From Marsupella aquatica (taxonomy: Eukaryota; Marchantiophyta), in NCBI GenBank assembly GCA_973895155.1, contig OZ316896.1:7006001-7070000 (forward strand): a stretch of DNA of 64,000 bases, written 5' to 3'. The notes under the pieces are model-generated. The model was not told the origin of the DNA and made no database searches. It saw only the letters and a program-made list of their open reading frames with translations. A program made the position numbers and the translations under genes. Below, piece by piece: positions 1-14,400 of the stretch (position 1 is its first letter; every line of letters begins with the position of its first letter).

Positions 1-259
1 GGTAATAAGCACTGGTACGTCATGGAAGGTTTTAGAGTTTGCCTTGAGAATCTGGACTGTGTTACTGGAGTTCTTGTGTTGCACTTGTTACCTAACTTTA
101 ATCAAGGTTTTCTAGCATGTGGCTTGTCTGCTATTTTCTTCTGGAAATTCCAGTCCATCATTCTTCATAGTTTTTTTTTACGATGGAACGTTCCAAAATT
201 ATGTAAGAGAAATCCTCAGAGACTTAAACGTCTCGTTCTCATTTGTGTCTTCGTGGTAG

Positions 260-3200
260 TGTAAGAGCTGGTCGACTGGAGTGCACTATGCAGAATGTTG
301 CCGATTCTTTGATGAACAAACATTCTTCGAGACTGTCTTCCAGTGACCAGGGTAGAACGTCCGCTTACATTTCTTTTGGAGCATTATAATTTTCTCATCG
401 TCCAATCGTGCTCTGCAAATTTCGTGTTGTTGTTGGACTGCCCAAATTACATGAAAAACATCGCAAGGCTTTAGATTTCCACTTTATGTGTCATCGTGGT
501 CATTGTTTGGAGAGGTTTCCGTTATTATTATCTTTGTCATTGACCATTGAAAAACCATTTTTGCTTTGATTGGCAGGACAATTGGACACATTCCTCATAT
601 ATAATCTGAGGCGGAAAGTGACCTCATCAGCAAAGAGGCAAAGGAAGCATGGTGAAGATTCCCTTCACCAGGTGAAATTCGTTTTCCTTCTCGTTTGGGC
701 GTCGACTTTCTGCAAAGATTCTGGAATACTAACTTCGTATCTGCTCAGTGCTAATTAACACAAAGTTCCTGTTGATGCCGCAGCATTGGATTCTGACTGA
801 CTTACGCTATATGTGTTTCCTTACTTCAAGGTATAATGAGGCATATGTTTTTTCTCTTTGCAGACTCCAGAGGGATCTTTCTTGGACCTTACAAGAAATG
901 CTTCTGATCTCCTATCCTACTGTGGGGTCCTGATGCCTCAGGTGACTAGCCCTTGTAGTCTTCCTATCTGCTAAATCTCGAAAGAATGTCACTGCGGTAC
1001 TTCATCTTATTGGCAGAATGAATACAGAAGTGGTCGCGAGACACTTTTCCCTTTCTCGTGCTGATTGCACTAGATGTCCCGCTGAAATCTAAGGACGTTT
1101 CCATTACTGTAGACATAGCTAGTATCACGGGAGTCGATGCAGTTGGTGGATGGTTGCTCAAATGTTGTAACGCATGCAGTGAAATAGTCGCACTCAAGCT
1201 AGTCGAATCTTCTGTATTGATTCGAGTGGAAAAATCTGCGATGAAAAAGGGCAGTAGACTAGAGCCACAAGAGTACTTAAGAAGAATGAAGTAATGTTAA
1301 AATGCAAGTCTCTGTTCCCTTCGGTCTTATAGTTGATGTATCCACGTTTACTTGTGGTAGATGGAGGGCAATCACTGCTATATTGATTATGGCCCGCCTT
1401 TTCTGGTCTTCTTGCATCCAGCTCTGGGACCTCTTTGGGACATTATTCGGCAAAAGGTCTAGTTTCTCTCGTCCAACCCCTTTTTTACATATTTATTTTA
1501 GACAACAGAGTATACCCGGCGTTCAATTTTTCCTGACACAGATGTTTTGCTGTGTCCAGATAAAAGGTGGTTCACTCGCATCAGGATCTGAGGTTCAGCT
1601 GGAAGTAGCTGAATTCTCATGGAAAAATGTTCAGGTACAGAAAAAGCAATCCCACTCCACCTGTTTATGTGGCAAATCCAGAGCCATTTTGTATGTTTCA
1701 TAGATTATACCTAGGAAGTAATTTAACCCAAATCATGCTAGATCTCTGTGGTTTTGGTATAAGATCTATTGTCTCTTCATGAGTTCCTCGCTGTTAAATC
1801 ATCTGCGTGGTGCCTCTCATTGAATGCTTTCCATCAATTGACATGTTTATTTGTTGCCAGCTGGATGGAAGCTTGTTGATACATGCCACGAATGTCATGG
1901 GTGTACTGGAAGACAACGAAAATAAAGAGTCCATTCTGCAGTATGGTTTCAGGTACGTAACTTATATAACAGAACCAATATGCCGAGTTCAATCTCAAGA
2001 ATGATCTGAATCACCTACCTTTGAAGTCCAGAATTTTGATTACATTGCACACAAATCCGTCCACTAAAAATCCTGGATAGAGAGATTGTTAATAAGCTCA
2101 TCCATCTTACACTCAGTCGGTCAACGTCCAAGTTCACTCCATCTCATGCTCATAACTTTCATGCATTGGTACTCAAATTGTAGTGGCTTCCTCATGTTGT
2201 CTAGTAGGAATGCATCTGACTTTGCACGAGCAGTCATATTAAGTGAAAGCAATCAGTTGTGTTCCGTATTATTATATGAAGTAAGGACTTTCAACAAATT
2301 GTGGAGACCTCTTCTTTCTTATCGATTCAAGGAATGCAGCGTCATCCATATTCTGCAGGCTCGTTATTCTTCATTAGTGGTTTATCTTTAGACATGAACG
2401 TAATTATGGGTTCGGATAAACTTAATTTCATATGAAGTCTAATCTTGAGAATTAAAAGATTGTTCCCTGGTGAGGGTAACCCATTACATGTGACGGAGAA
2501 TCAAACAAAGATATGATTCTGCCAAGAATATCTGTGTGATTTTAGCAAAATTCAGCAACCATGGTTTTGGTTACATGTGCAGGTGTGGAAAGTGCAGGTT
2601 AAGTAACATCAAAGTAAAAAACCAAGGTGTTGATTGGGGATACAAGAGCAATATCTACTGGCAAAACAAAATACAGAGGTTGGAAACTCTTGAGATCTTC
2701 CTTGAAGAAGATGCGGAATTTGAAGCCCACAATGTCACCATCGAGGTGTGCGGATCTTTCTGTGCACTTTCTAGTAACGGTCGTGTTTATTTTTGTGCTA
2801 CTTCCTGCTTGGACCAAAGATCTTTGGATAAGTCTCGGTAAATCTTTACCACCTGTGATCCTCAAACTTCTCAGAAGCTATTGTCCGGTGCGATCGGATC
2901 CATCTTATGATAGTGCAAATCTAGTTGGAATCTGTTACTTGCAAGTTTCCAGACTGTTTAAAAAATATTTCACACCCAGTGCCCATCTGTCCTTCCCTTT
3001 CTCGTGCTGCCATCTGTTGCTTTTTTTAGTGAACATCTGTAAGCTGGCTAAAGATTGCACGGCATGCAGGGCCCTCACAAGTTTTTTGTGCCTAGAGGGC
3101 ATCGGGTGATTGTGACAAGCACTGTTTCAGGTCTGACCTCGCTTTTCTCAGCTTAGATCGCCTTGTACCATGTTGCAATATAACTTCACTTAGCTGTAAT

Positions 3201-3401
3201 TTAATGTCTAGCAGTGTTTTGGGAGTAGAACTGAAATTTCGGATCACAATTTTTGCAGGGGCGCTGATTAGTAAAATGGAAGCCTTGCCCAAAGGTTCGG
3301 CAACTGGCCGTGGATCCTGGACTTGGGACTATAAGTTGAAGCAAAATGGTGACGTGGTCCTAACGAGGGTGAATCAACAATGCAAACTCCTTGATTCTTG
3401 A
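260..3401 (+). CDS. UGP3: UGP3-type UDP-glucose pyrophosphorylase, 3' nine exons (5' partial)
   Basis: Plant UGP3 is a plastid UTP-glucose-1-phosphate uridylyltransferase that supplies UDP-glucose for sulfolipid synthesis. I read nine exons with GT-AG borders and consistent phase: about 260-351, 577-671, 864-941, 1361-1456, 1560-1634, 1861-1952, 2583-2745, 3070-3130 and 3259-3401 (stop TGA). They translate to about 297 residues matching the family's C-terminal third. Landmarks in order are GRLECTMQNVADS, VTSSAKRQRKHGEDSLHQ, FLHPALGPLWD, VQLEVAEFSWKNVQ, CGKCRLSNIKVKNQGVDW and the terminal GSWTWDYKL. The N-terminal exons, including any transit peptide and the nucleotide-binding core, lie left of the window. 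No frame break is seen, so the gene looks intact here. The first exon's left border is uncertain; a TAG acceptor before 260 is my choice. Identity rests on remembered family sequence, not a search. Confidence 0.88.
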
Positions 3402-3452
3402 CGGTGAGATCACATTTGTCATTGAGGAATTTGTTTTTCACTTTTACTGCAG

Positions 3453-3458
3453 AATAAA
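3453..3458 (+). terminator. Candidate poly(A) signal of UGP3
   Basis: A canonical AATAAA lies about 50 bases past the UGP3 stop codon, a plausible polyadenylation signal. The hexamer alone is weak evidence. Confidence 0.3.
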
Positions 3459-3884
3459 CTGAATATCAGATGGCAGATTCTTTGAGAGAGTAATCAGAAC
3501 AGAAAGATGAGCTTCTCTAATTCCTCTCACGGGGATTCCAAGCCAAAGTTTAACTGTAGAAAAAATATATTTAATGGGACAAGCTTGACTGCTCAGTCCA
3601 ACTAGGATATTGGAACAGACAAGGAATGTAGTTCATCTATTTGATGAATCTCTCGACCAAAGGGCTTTTGGTTGAGGATAATAGCGAAGTGAATACAAAA
3701 CCAATCGCAGGCCTTTTGCTCTGGAAGTGTTGGGGGTTTACAGGCGTTGGACCGTTGCTTATGGAACAGCAAGGTGGTATTTTACAACAGCAATAGCAGA
3801 CTCAAATGCCGCAGCTAAAGGGTTGGTCCGGAGGTAGAGTTCTTTGAAATTTCTCAATACAGATGCGCTCGTTCCTGTTTAGAA

Positions 3885-4090
3885 CATGCTAGAAAGCACG
3901 TCAAGGAGAAACATCCTAAAATATGAAGTATCTTAAGAAACACTTGTACATGTGACCACAAACATGCAAGAAAGCATATCAAGGAGAAATGACCCAAATA
4001 TGATGTCTTTAATAAAGTCGTGCATGTGTGACCACAAAGATGCTAGAAAGCGTATCAAAGAGAAATACCCCAAATTAGAAGTACCTTAAT
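3885..4090. repeat. Three imperfect tandem copies, unit about 76-78 bp
   Basis: Copies start at 3885, 3963 and 4039. Each opens with a variant of CATGCTAGAAAGC, continues with TCAAGGAGAAA and ends near GTGACCACAAA; the third is incomplete. They lie downstream of UGP3 and no reading frame is conserved through them. Otherwise I see nothing recognisable between 3460 and 4560. Confidence 0.7.
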
Positions 4091-4279
4091 TAAAAAAGGC
4101 TCTAAAGGGTTCATGAAAGTAAGGGCAGCGTCATCTCTCCCTGATTACATTGTCTCCAAACTGGGCCAGAAAATGGCCTACCCTTATGATGACTCATTTC
4201 ATACGAAGCCAATCGACTGGTTGAACGTCTCACCTTAGGACATGCTCATGCACAACTCCTACAATACTTCAATTCTTAG

Positions 4280-4296
4280 ACCCTAAACCCTAAACC
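4280..4296. repeat. Short interstitial telomere-like motif
   Basis: About two and a half units of CCCTAAA, the plant-type telomere repeat, in the UGP3-ACBP intergenic region. It is far too short to be a telomere and is probably chance or a telo-box. Confidence 0.5.
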
Positions 4297-4567
4297 TACA
4301 GGAGATGCACGATAGCTTACTCTTTCAGTGTAATTGTTTTTTTCAGTTTAAATATATTTCAAGCGAGGCTGACAATTGTGCGCTCTGTATATTTTTTTAT
4401 GGTGTCAAAGAGTAGTCAAGAGTAAATACTCAAGTGCTGCCCAAATTTTACTTCTGTAATTTGGACAAACTATTTGTTGTCATCAGAGGTCAGCAAGAGC
4501 ATATTCCTATGCCCTGCTTTGTATTCCGTGTTCGACTGTGGCGAACTTTATTTTACAGCGGACATAG

Positions 4568-4733
4568 AGAGAAGAAAATGCCGTGTCACACCAGCCACAT
4601 CCGCAATAAAAGAACAAAAAAGGACAGCAAATCTCTCGCACCAGATATATAGAGAAGAAAATGCCCCGTCACACCAGCCACATCCACAATTAAAAGAACA
4701 AAAAAGGACAGCAAATCTCTTGCACCAGATGGT
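4568..4733. repeat. Two tandem copies of an 83-bp unit
   Basis: Copies begin at 4568 and 4651, both starting AGAGAAGAAAATGCC and ending GCACCAGAT, with only a few mismatches. Open frames across the duplication are probably incidental. Confidence 0.75.
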
Positions 4734-4972
4734 AAGCAGATCTGGTGCGCACTGAGAAATTTTACGGCTGAAATTATGACAATTCACTTCTACCTTTTTG
4801 TTGGAGGATCTCCTGTACTATATACCCTTAAAATTGAGTACCTAATAGAAACCACCGTTTGTCAGCAAGCGTCAAAATTCATCTTCACAAAACTAAGTAT
4901 TGGGGAGGGAGTTGAGTTATTCAGTTAGTGCTTTTGACCATGTGCTTAGGCTGTGCTGTAGTTGATTCCCCA

Positions 4973-5010
4973 GCCCCCCCCCAGCCCCCCCCCAGCCCCC
5001 CCCCCCCCTC
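4973..5010. repeat. C-rich low-complexity tract
   Basis: Runs of 8 to 14 C separated by AG. Such tracts are prone to sequencing and assembly error, so the exact length is unreliable. Confidence 0.85.
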
Positions 5011-5499
5011 CCATTTGCTCTCTCTGAACCAAAGATATTATCACTTGGAGTTGCTCATAGAATGATCTGACTCCGAAAACCTTGCCTGAAATAGGCCTAT
5101 CACGTGCACAACAGGTCACATGACATCTTCGTGGGTTAAACTTAAGAAGTGGTTGTTGATATACAGGGTTTGTGAAGTCAAGAAAACGCTACTCCAGTGC
5201 AGTTTTCGTTTACTAAGTGTGAAGAGGTAGCCCTCGTGGATGGAAGCATAAAAGTACACTCTCAGTGTACTTTTCTTTAACAGACAGGAATTATTGCATC
5301 TCATAGGGAACGACTGCAATAAAATAATCGACAGCAAAGAATAGGCTCAAACTCTACTTCAAAGAATAGTCACTGAAACCGAGCTCTAACTACTAATGAC
5401 TTGGACTCTAAAGGCAGGATGTAAAAGAACTCTTCCTTCCGTACGTTTCTGAAAGTTTACGAGCTTTTTCAAATACATTCAACAAAATCAAGTTATAAA

Positions 5500-8400
5500 T
5501 TACACTTCCACAGATCTTTGATCTTGTTGATGTCCTGCAAGCCAACTCCAGACTCCTGCACTGGGCTTTTGAGCTGCATTGGCAGCAGCTTCCTCAGAAG
5601 CTGCTCTCTGTCGAAGTACGAGGTCCAATTCCTTTTGTAGCGAATCCACTGCTTGCACCTTTTGCCTTAACTCCAAAACATCCACCTGTCCAACATTTAG
5701 AGAAGTGTAAGAAGGCACAGTTGCATCAAAGGGCTCCCACCAACACAGACACCCTTAATCTTTGGTACTCTTTAAATTGAGCAATAACCGTCATTTACAG
5801 TAAATTTTACGGCCAGTTTTGGCTGAAGGCACGGTCTATTCAATCACATCTTTATCGTACTGGCTGGTAAAGGACAGGCTCACAAAGATGAGGCCAGGGC
5901 CGGGAAAGGGGGCCAATAACTTTTTCCCAAAACACTTGGCCTTCGAATTGTTCTCTGCCCATGAAAGAGAATCCGATCTCCGTTTATTTTCATAGTGGCA
6001 ACAATCTATTTGGGATAGAAAGAACCCCGACAAGGTCCCGAGGGCATCCAATCTGCAGGAAGGTAAAAGGGTGAGGGGGAAGGAAGTGGATCTATGGATA
6101 GACAACCCTGATTTTGTTGATGAGTAGCGTACCTCTAGCCTAAAGCATCTAGACTGTTCCGCAGCCAGTTGTCCACGAACAGCAACCAACTCCTGCACGA
6201 CGACCAGTTGAGTGGAAATCAGTAAATCATTGTTGAGTTACCCCTGAAATATTTTCATACGGGATAGTTCATGCCGCAGCCTCCTCCCCTGGGTCTCATT
6301 TCCTTTTTCTGCTAGATGTGGAGAAATCGTTGCAAACCTCTCTAAAAGGTGGTCAAGCTGAGCATAGCTGAGGGCTTGCCAGATATCAAGACTGCCTAAG
6401 TATTTCCGCCCATCAGCATTGACAATGTTACTGGTATCTTATGCCATCAGTTCTTCAAAGACTTTTATCTTAACCCCCGATCCTTATGGTTGAAGGTCTT
6501 GACCAACCTTCTCCAAGTCACAGTTTTCTTGTACCACAATAGCCAACTCTTGATTGACTTGTGAAACCTCCAATTGGGCTACCTGCAACTGATCTTGCAA
6601 CTGAGCATTATCATCGAGAGTAGCATCCGCTTGATCCTACATGCAACCACGAATGTTTTAAGGACGAAGCGAAATATTTATTTTATCAATAAATATTGAG
6701 AAATTGAATGCATTACACATTACAAAATGCAAGTTACCAGGATGCTCATATTTACCACAACTTCCTGAATGGAGGTTTCATTCCCAACATTTTGCATATC
6801 TATGCTCTGCGACTTCACTTTCGGTAATTCATTTGTCGAGGATTGAGGTGCAACCGTTTGTGCCTGTTCAATGTTAATATCACCATGGGGTGAAGGTAGT
6901 GATATTACTGCATGAGACTGTAAAACAGCAAAAGCAGCAGCAGCAGATGCTGCTGCAGCAGCTGCTGCCGCGGAGTGGAGAACTTTATGCTTTGCCTTCC
7001 CAACCGAGCCCGTCCTCAAAACATGGACCTGCAGTGCCAGAAAGAGAGGTTTCAAACCTTTCTAAGCTCTTGCTTCCACACACAGCAAAGTAAGACATGC
7101 CTAGAAGGAAATATTGGGGCTAAAAGCCAGCTTTGAAATCTTTGAATAAAACATACAAACCTCGTTGCTATAACGTCCATTGTATCCACCAAACGATATC
7201 AACGATGTACCACCCTCAGAAAATGAGGCAACGACACTCAGACCCTGCCATGAAAGAGTGCTGTACTGTAAAGAATGGACAATCCAACCAATTTCAAGGC
7301 CAAGCACTACATGAAAACCAGATGTGGCACGTTGCAAAGACTGAGCAAAATTACTTCACCTCACTAGCAATTGAAGTTCTTCCCTGTTCAGTGGCTACTA
7401 TGTCCCATACCAGATTCGTCATATTCAACACCAAAGTGTCAGAGATACCTGCTTAGCAACAGGTAAAAACTGTAAAAACATCAGTGCATCTTAAACGAAG
7501 CCACATCAGGACCTTACGACCACAAGGTAATCAGTCAACATTAAGAAGCTTTCATCCCAACGTTGCAAGGACATATTTTCACCTCACTACTTTACGCTAC
7601 ATCTTTTAGGTAGTGAGTCCTAAATTTCTAGAAAAGTGTTTGTGATACTTTCTGGAAACCTCTGAACGTGTGGCTACTAAAAGGATAGACACACCGGGAG
7701 TAATTATACCGCTTTTATTATCACCGCCCCCCATGATATACCACTGGTCACCTACAGTGACTGCAGCATGTCCAGCGCGAGGTGACGGTATAAAGCCCTG
7801 TTGTGGGGGTTGTGACCACACCATCTGAACGAATCAACAGCACAGCACCAGCGAATCAAGTAACGGTACTCAAAAACGCAACCAGAACTTATTTGATTAA
7901 TTGCAATAGAAAGAAAAAAATAGAGCGAGCTATACTCGACTCACTCGCCAGAAACAACAAGTCCAACAACACAACACTAACAGGCACCCTTGGGGTTGAT
8001 AAGCGGATATTGTGCTGAGATGGATGCTGCAGATATGATTACAAATCCACCAGGTTGTCATGAAAATTTCGGGATCCTACCGCTCGATTCATGTCAAGTC
8101 ATATTGGAAGTTTGCAAATAGACCAAAGGTAGTCTGAACGGCTTCTTTGCCGGCGGATGTTTTGGATAGAATAACAAAGAAACGGCCTTAGCCTTGTACA
8201 ATGTGAAAAATGATCTCGTATAGGTGGGCCGAGGTAAGTAAATCTTACTGTTTCAAAGTCAAGGACATGTAGATCATTGAAGCAGCTTGAATGTGACCCA
8301 CCACCAAAAACAAAAAGATAGCGATCAGCATGTAAAGCTGCAGCATGATCAGAGCGTGGAGATGGAGATCTACCCCTGTTAGAATTCAAACGAATATAAG

Positions 8401-11400
8401 GATGTCAGATGACTACACTCAAGCGTTTGTGACACACAACATTTACTGCCGACTAGATAATGCAATAACAGAATGCCTTACCGTGCCTCAATTGCATCCC
8501 ATGTCATTGTCTCCAGATCCAAGATATTAAGATCATTGTACAAACGCCTCTTGGAGTCCTCTCCACCAAACATTACAAGGCTAGTGCCTACTTTTGTCAC
8601 CGTTTGGCCTCCTCGAGCAACCTGTATACCACAGGACATGGTGAATCTCTTCCCTGCGGCAATTAAGTTTCCTTCACATAACATCCAAATGATTGCTTGG
8701 TGGGAGACATACCGGAGACTGTCCAAAAGATGGAAGTATTGACCAGGATGCTGACGCTGGATCAAAAGATCGAACTGCAGGAGACCAAACAGTGACAAGC
8801 TGATGATTATCAACCTGAGACCAAAAAACAGTATGCCAATAACTCTGATCGGACAACTTGCACAACAGCGACCAATCTCGTAACAAACGCTTACACACCT
8901 GTAACCAGATCAGATGATTCTTTTGAATGCCCAGCTACCATAAGAAGTTTCTCATCCCACAGAACCTGGATGCCACAATTCCAAAGTTTGAACACGGTTA
9001 GTTTTGATACTTGATAAATAGGAGAAGCCGTTAGAAAGATTCAGGGTTAGCAATCAAGACGGCTCAGTAATGCGAGGATGAGAACCTAGATTTCTTGTCA
9101 GGTTAATCAAATCTTGCTTACTGTACAGGCTCATGAATATGCGACATATATACCAGACTGTGGCCAGCACATGGAGGAAAATGTATGAGCAATTGGTTCA
9201 GTGATGCAGAGCTGCTCAGTTTCTGTTCCACCTTAGACCACGTCAAGGTGTCCAAATCCAACTCCTGCACAGCCGATGCTAGACAATTTAACACATGGAT
9301 GACAAATTTTAATCCCCGCACAACCTGCACACGGGTTAGACGTTTTCACCCCTTTTAACTAACCCAGTTTCTTGGGGGCTTGATAAACACGAAGTTGAAC
9401 CTTATCTAAACTCCCCACACACCACTGACAGTCAGAGAAACTGAATGAAATTGACCTTTAAAATTGATACAAAGGAGCTGGGCCCCACAATAGAAGGGCC
9501 TGACTAGTGTGCAACAGGTGAGTCGACGGTACCATCAATGTGAAGTTTAGATGTGTGAGCATCCTTACTGCTGTCCTAGGCAAAAATATGTTTATCCGAG
9601 TCAGTTTCTTTTGAATGTCCTTACGGAAGTATTTTCAGTAGAAAAGGAACACGACATATCCTCAGATATTCTCCCTGGAGACAAAAAGTGAACACAAATT
9701 GAACTTACGTGAACATCGCTTAGGTATCGCCCATTATGATTGCCTCCAATGACAAACATCTTCTTTCCAACAACAGCTGCTGCATGCTGCAACTTCCAAG
9801 ACAGTTATTTAGATCAAAACGGAAGTCCCTCATGGCCCCTTCGAACAAGCAATCCCTCTTTGGCTTTTTGGGCTTTTTATGTTGAAACATCCCATTTTAC
9901 CATTTTCCTTTCCCATCATATTTTTGGACTGAAAAGCATATCTGTATCTGCTCCAATTGACAAAATATATATGTACCCATATGTCACCGAGAAGAGTTGG
10001 AAACTTACTCGCGGTAGATCTCACATACATCAAGGACCTGTGGATTTGTTTGAAGACTAATTCCAAGTAATCGGCTGACTTCAAGAAAAAATTTCTCTCT
10101 TTGTTTTCCACAACTAATTGATTTCAAAACAGGACTGCAATAGTTGCCATGATATAAATTTTAAAATTGAAGGACGGGAGCTCGACATCAGACACCAAAT
10201 TCTGGGAGCGGAGCTAATCTCAGCCAGAGTGGACACAAGAAGAGATTTATCGTTTTTAAAGACTCGGAATTTTCGACTCGTCCAAAGATTTTGCCCTTAC
10301 AATCAAATTCAGTCTCCACCCAGAGTTCTGGTCACCTAAAACTTCCAGTTGAATTAGAAATAAGAGAGCGTTAATCCACTCGTAATTACTGCAACCACCC
10401 GACTTAGATGATGTGCCAAAATCTGAAGGTTTATCATCCTGCTGCATCAACGGCCAGGCTCATTGAGGGTGAATAATAAATATCTGGGCCGGGTTTAACA
10501 TTCCCCTAAACATATCTGGAAATAGCTAACTGTGCCTGTTCTTAGGGTGGGATTCACACTGTATCCAAAGAAAGCTATCTCGTATACTCACTTTAGATTG
10601 CAAGCCAAGGACATGACCATATGTTTACAAACAAGCTTGTGAATATCCAATTAGCTTGGCGGGAGCTAGTAGTAAGGTACACACAGCACGGCTTCAGGTC
10701 ATGACCCTACTTGCCTAACCGTTGTCCAGAGTACAGAAAATGATGAACGTTCCAGCGTATGATTTGCAATAAGTTCCACGAGTGACAAATTTCGTCCTGC
10801 TCAGAATAATGCAGCAAGGAAGGACGGCTGGCTACTTTGCGTTCAGGCGTTTCGAATCAATCCATGCAAAACTCTCAATTCTTCAACGCAAAACAACACA
10901 ACGATATCCCAGAGAAAGTGACAAACCTGATAGCGTGCAGCTGGACGACGGCCTAATATCGTGGGAGAAATCCAGCAATTGTAAACTTTGGCAGTTTCAG
11001 GCTCAGTAATAAGAACTCTATGCTCTGGTGTCCTCTCATGTCCGTTGAGAGGGACAGCTCCATTGGATGAAGCCAAAATCATAAGTGCTGGCGGGGTAAT
11101 TTCGCCTTGTTGAAAATCAAGTTCGTCGATCTGTTCAGCATTTAGCTTCTCTGCTTCTGCCAAGGTAGGCTGGAAAAAACATATCCATGTCAGTGAAGAT
11201 GACTGTCCAACCAACCAATTGGGATATATCTGATGTCCATCCTGGACGGTCCTTACCTCGTCCCGATCTCACAAGCGAAGTCGGAAGTCTATTCCAGAAA
11301 AGTTTGTCTATTCCAGAAAAGTATTCTAAAAACCTTACAGAGTCTCTAATGTTGCTCGCACACACATAAAGAGTTACGCCTGGGTGTCTGTCAGACTAGA

Positions 11401-14400
11401 CCTCAAGTTTGGACACTATGGTTCAGACAAAGAAACCAAAACACATTTTCGAAGAATGCACTTGCCTGTTCGTTGCTTACAGGAACTTCCTCATCGTGAG
11501 CATTTGTCCACCATTCTGGATTCTGGTCACCAGGAGAGGACTTCTCTTCTTGTGCTTTACTGAACCAGTCCGGATCTTCTTCCTACAAGTTGGATCCAAA
11601 ACAGGTTGTTCAGAGAATCCTCCCTTCCGAGATATGAAACTAGAAAAACAAACGACATGACACCACTTAGTCTATAAGACGATCGAAGAATGTATCACAG
11701 CATACGTAGCAGCATAGCTTAATTTAAACAAAAGTTGGCATTTTGCAATTACAGCATTAGCCCAAGAAGAACACGGTCCAACTTAGCATTCTACCATGTG
11801 GTGCATGTTCGAAACATCAAGGAGTGCGAAAAGTATCTGTGCAGGAATTTTACTTCGTTTGCCCACAGTACCTTTTCAGGCCATCCTCTCACTCAATCTG
11901 CTTGTCTAGACAAAAAGGCATGGATTCAACATCTTATCACATTCTGTTTAGGATGAAGATCGCACTCATTTACTTTTCACCTTCCTATATTTACAAAGAA
12001 AGGTTGCAACCCTTACTCCTCGGAGATTGCTGCCTCAGAAATTTCGAAGGCTTCATCAGCGAGTTCTTAAAGAAAACTCGACTGACCCAGGAAGATAAAC
12101 AAAGAATGCCCTTGGACCTTCTGATAAACGTCTCTACAAGTGATCCACAACCCTCAGTCTCCCGAGTTTTTGTTCAACCATTGACTCCTATTTCCTACAC
12201 TAAGTACTTTGCTCTCACTGGCTTGAAAATACCCGGATATTTGAAAAAAGGTCTGAACGGGAAGATAATCCTCCAGCCAGCGGACAGATTTGACAACCTG
12301 ACAAGACGTAGCCACCCAAAAACAAGAACTCCTCTTCGTATGGAGGAACCCAGTCGTCACAAAGCCTAGCTGGCTCTTTACTAACTTTCTTCAGTTGGTT
12401 GGAGATCTCTAGCACTCAATCTAGATCTTTCTTTGTGAAGCATATCCTAGTAGAACGAGAAAGAATGCCAACACCACTCACGCATTAGAACTAAAGCCAC
12501 CATAGAAATTGCTTTAAGGATCCTACTGCCCATGCGATCCTCTATTTCATCCGTGCTTGACAATACCATGAATGGGGACACGAAACCTCTACTTGATCAA
12601 ATTATCCCGAATGAACTGGAAGTCATGCAATCTATGTTACAAATTCTGAGTCCAAACAGTTGACAGATAGAAAATCTTGAATTTGCCTGAAGCCGGAGAG
12701 ACCCCACTAGCTAACGAAAATCATCTAAAGGATAGGAAATGAGGACATAGAAAGTGGCGGAGAGAGAAATACACAGACTCACGTTACAATTGCAACATCA
12801 GCTTTGATGCACTTGTGCATAATACCACAGGTTTCCAAACTTGAAATGAATGCATTGTAGTTTTTCAGAGCTGTCCTGACTCAACACATTCATAAGCTTC
12901 AAAATGGAGCAAATAACTCACACGACCGAAAAGTAAGAAAAGCCAATCTTTTTCCAAGGGAAAAGGAGATGACTCAAAATATACATCTTTCAAAGTTCTC
13001 ACCTCCAAAGTTCGAACAAAGAGCCTCATTGCTTCTGTGGACGGCATCTTCCCTAATTGGTTCCAACTGTCAAAGTCGAAACAGAACAATTTTATCAGCG
13101 GAGTTAGATTCGGATGTATCTTCCTATGTCAGATTCTTGGACAACAAAAACGTTGTTATGACAGTTCAACTTTAGATTTTATGCAGACAGAGTGTCAATG
13201 CGCCGGTGATGCATTATAAATGTTTTCCATACGAGTACATTTCAATTCAAGTAAGGATTGAGGAGCGATATATCGTAATTATGCCATTTTTGGTATCGAT
13301 GTAACCAACAAATCAAAATGCATGAACAAATTAAATTTGTCAGGGAAGCAACAAAATGGAACGTTGCAAGCGGCTCGACCTAACAGAGATCCTAAAGTCT
13401 ATCTGGGAATTGCAGAATAGATTGTGACTTCATACGTCGAAACGACTTACTTTGCCACGAATACAAACACCTCGAAGATTTCACAGACTGTAGTTGACCA
13501 GCGGCAATAGAGTGGAATTTTGCCAAATACCGAGTTGCTTGCTATCTCTTTGAACACGACTCTTAGAAGGATTCAACCACAATGCCAAACGGAAATCCTT
13601 GTGCAATTTTGCTCGAAAAACAGCCCCTTGGAGTTAGGAAATATAACCAATAAAGGCCATGGTAGCTCATCCGATGCCTCTAAAAAATAACTGAGGTTCT
13701 GAGATCAAGAAGGAATCCGGGACAAGCACGTCACCTTAAAAATTTTAACGAACTCCCGTTTCACAAGTTTTCCCATCTAAGCGATACAGATACTTTCAGC
13801 AGAATAGAATTCTTCATAACACCTCGTGTTCCTTACATTTTTTGCAAGAGATAGGCCGACAAGATGTGCCCAACGTCATAAAACGACTCCGCCAAACGAT
13901 TCAGCAGGATACTTAGCCGCCGCGCGCAATTTGTTAACCTTGGAAAGGTAGGTAATGTTCTTAACAAGAGAGTCTCCAAAAAGCGGAAATATGAAGGGTG
14001 CATACAGATTGCGTCCACGATAGTGGCGTGGGGACAATGAGGAAACCAATTATATTACCTTGTCCACTTTGCGTGTTCGACGACATTCCAACTCCACGGC
14101 TTCGCTACATTGCAAGGTCCGACAGTCGCCTGGCGGGATTTGGAGATAACGCAGAAGCTTTGTGAGCTCCAGCTCACACAGAATTTCGAGCTATAATTCA
14201 AATCTTATTTAAACTGATGTCCGCGCCGAACATCGGAGACAATGCTGCGGTGCACATTAATGCATTATAATTTCTTGCTAGTTCTTTCTACCACCACGGA
14301 TGAAGCTATCACTAGTCCATCCAAAAGTTTTTTCTGGAAACGATATACAGAAGAGATGTGCAAGTTGACCACAACTTCCTACAAATCAGAGCACTATCCA

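Noticed and set aside
4280-4296. Telomeric repeat suggesting a chromosome end
   Set aside because: Only about two and a half CCCTAAA units between ordinary genes; too short for a telomere.
12154-12415. Minus-strand frame with PPYEEEFLFLGGY resembling a DOG1/TGA-factor motif
   Set aside because: It lies in an ACBP4 intron, the similarity is only a few residues, and neighbouring frames give no further support.
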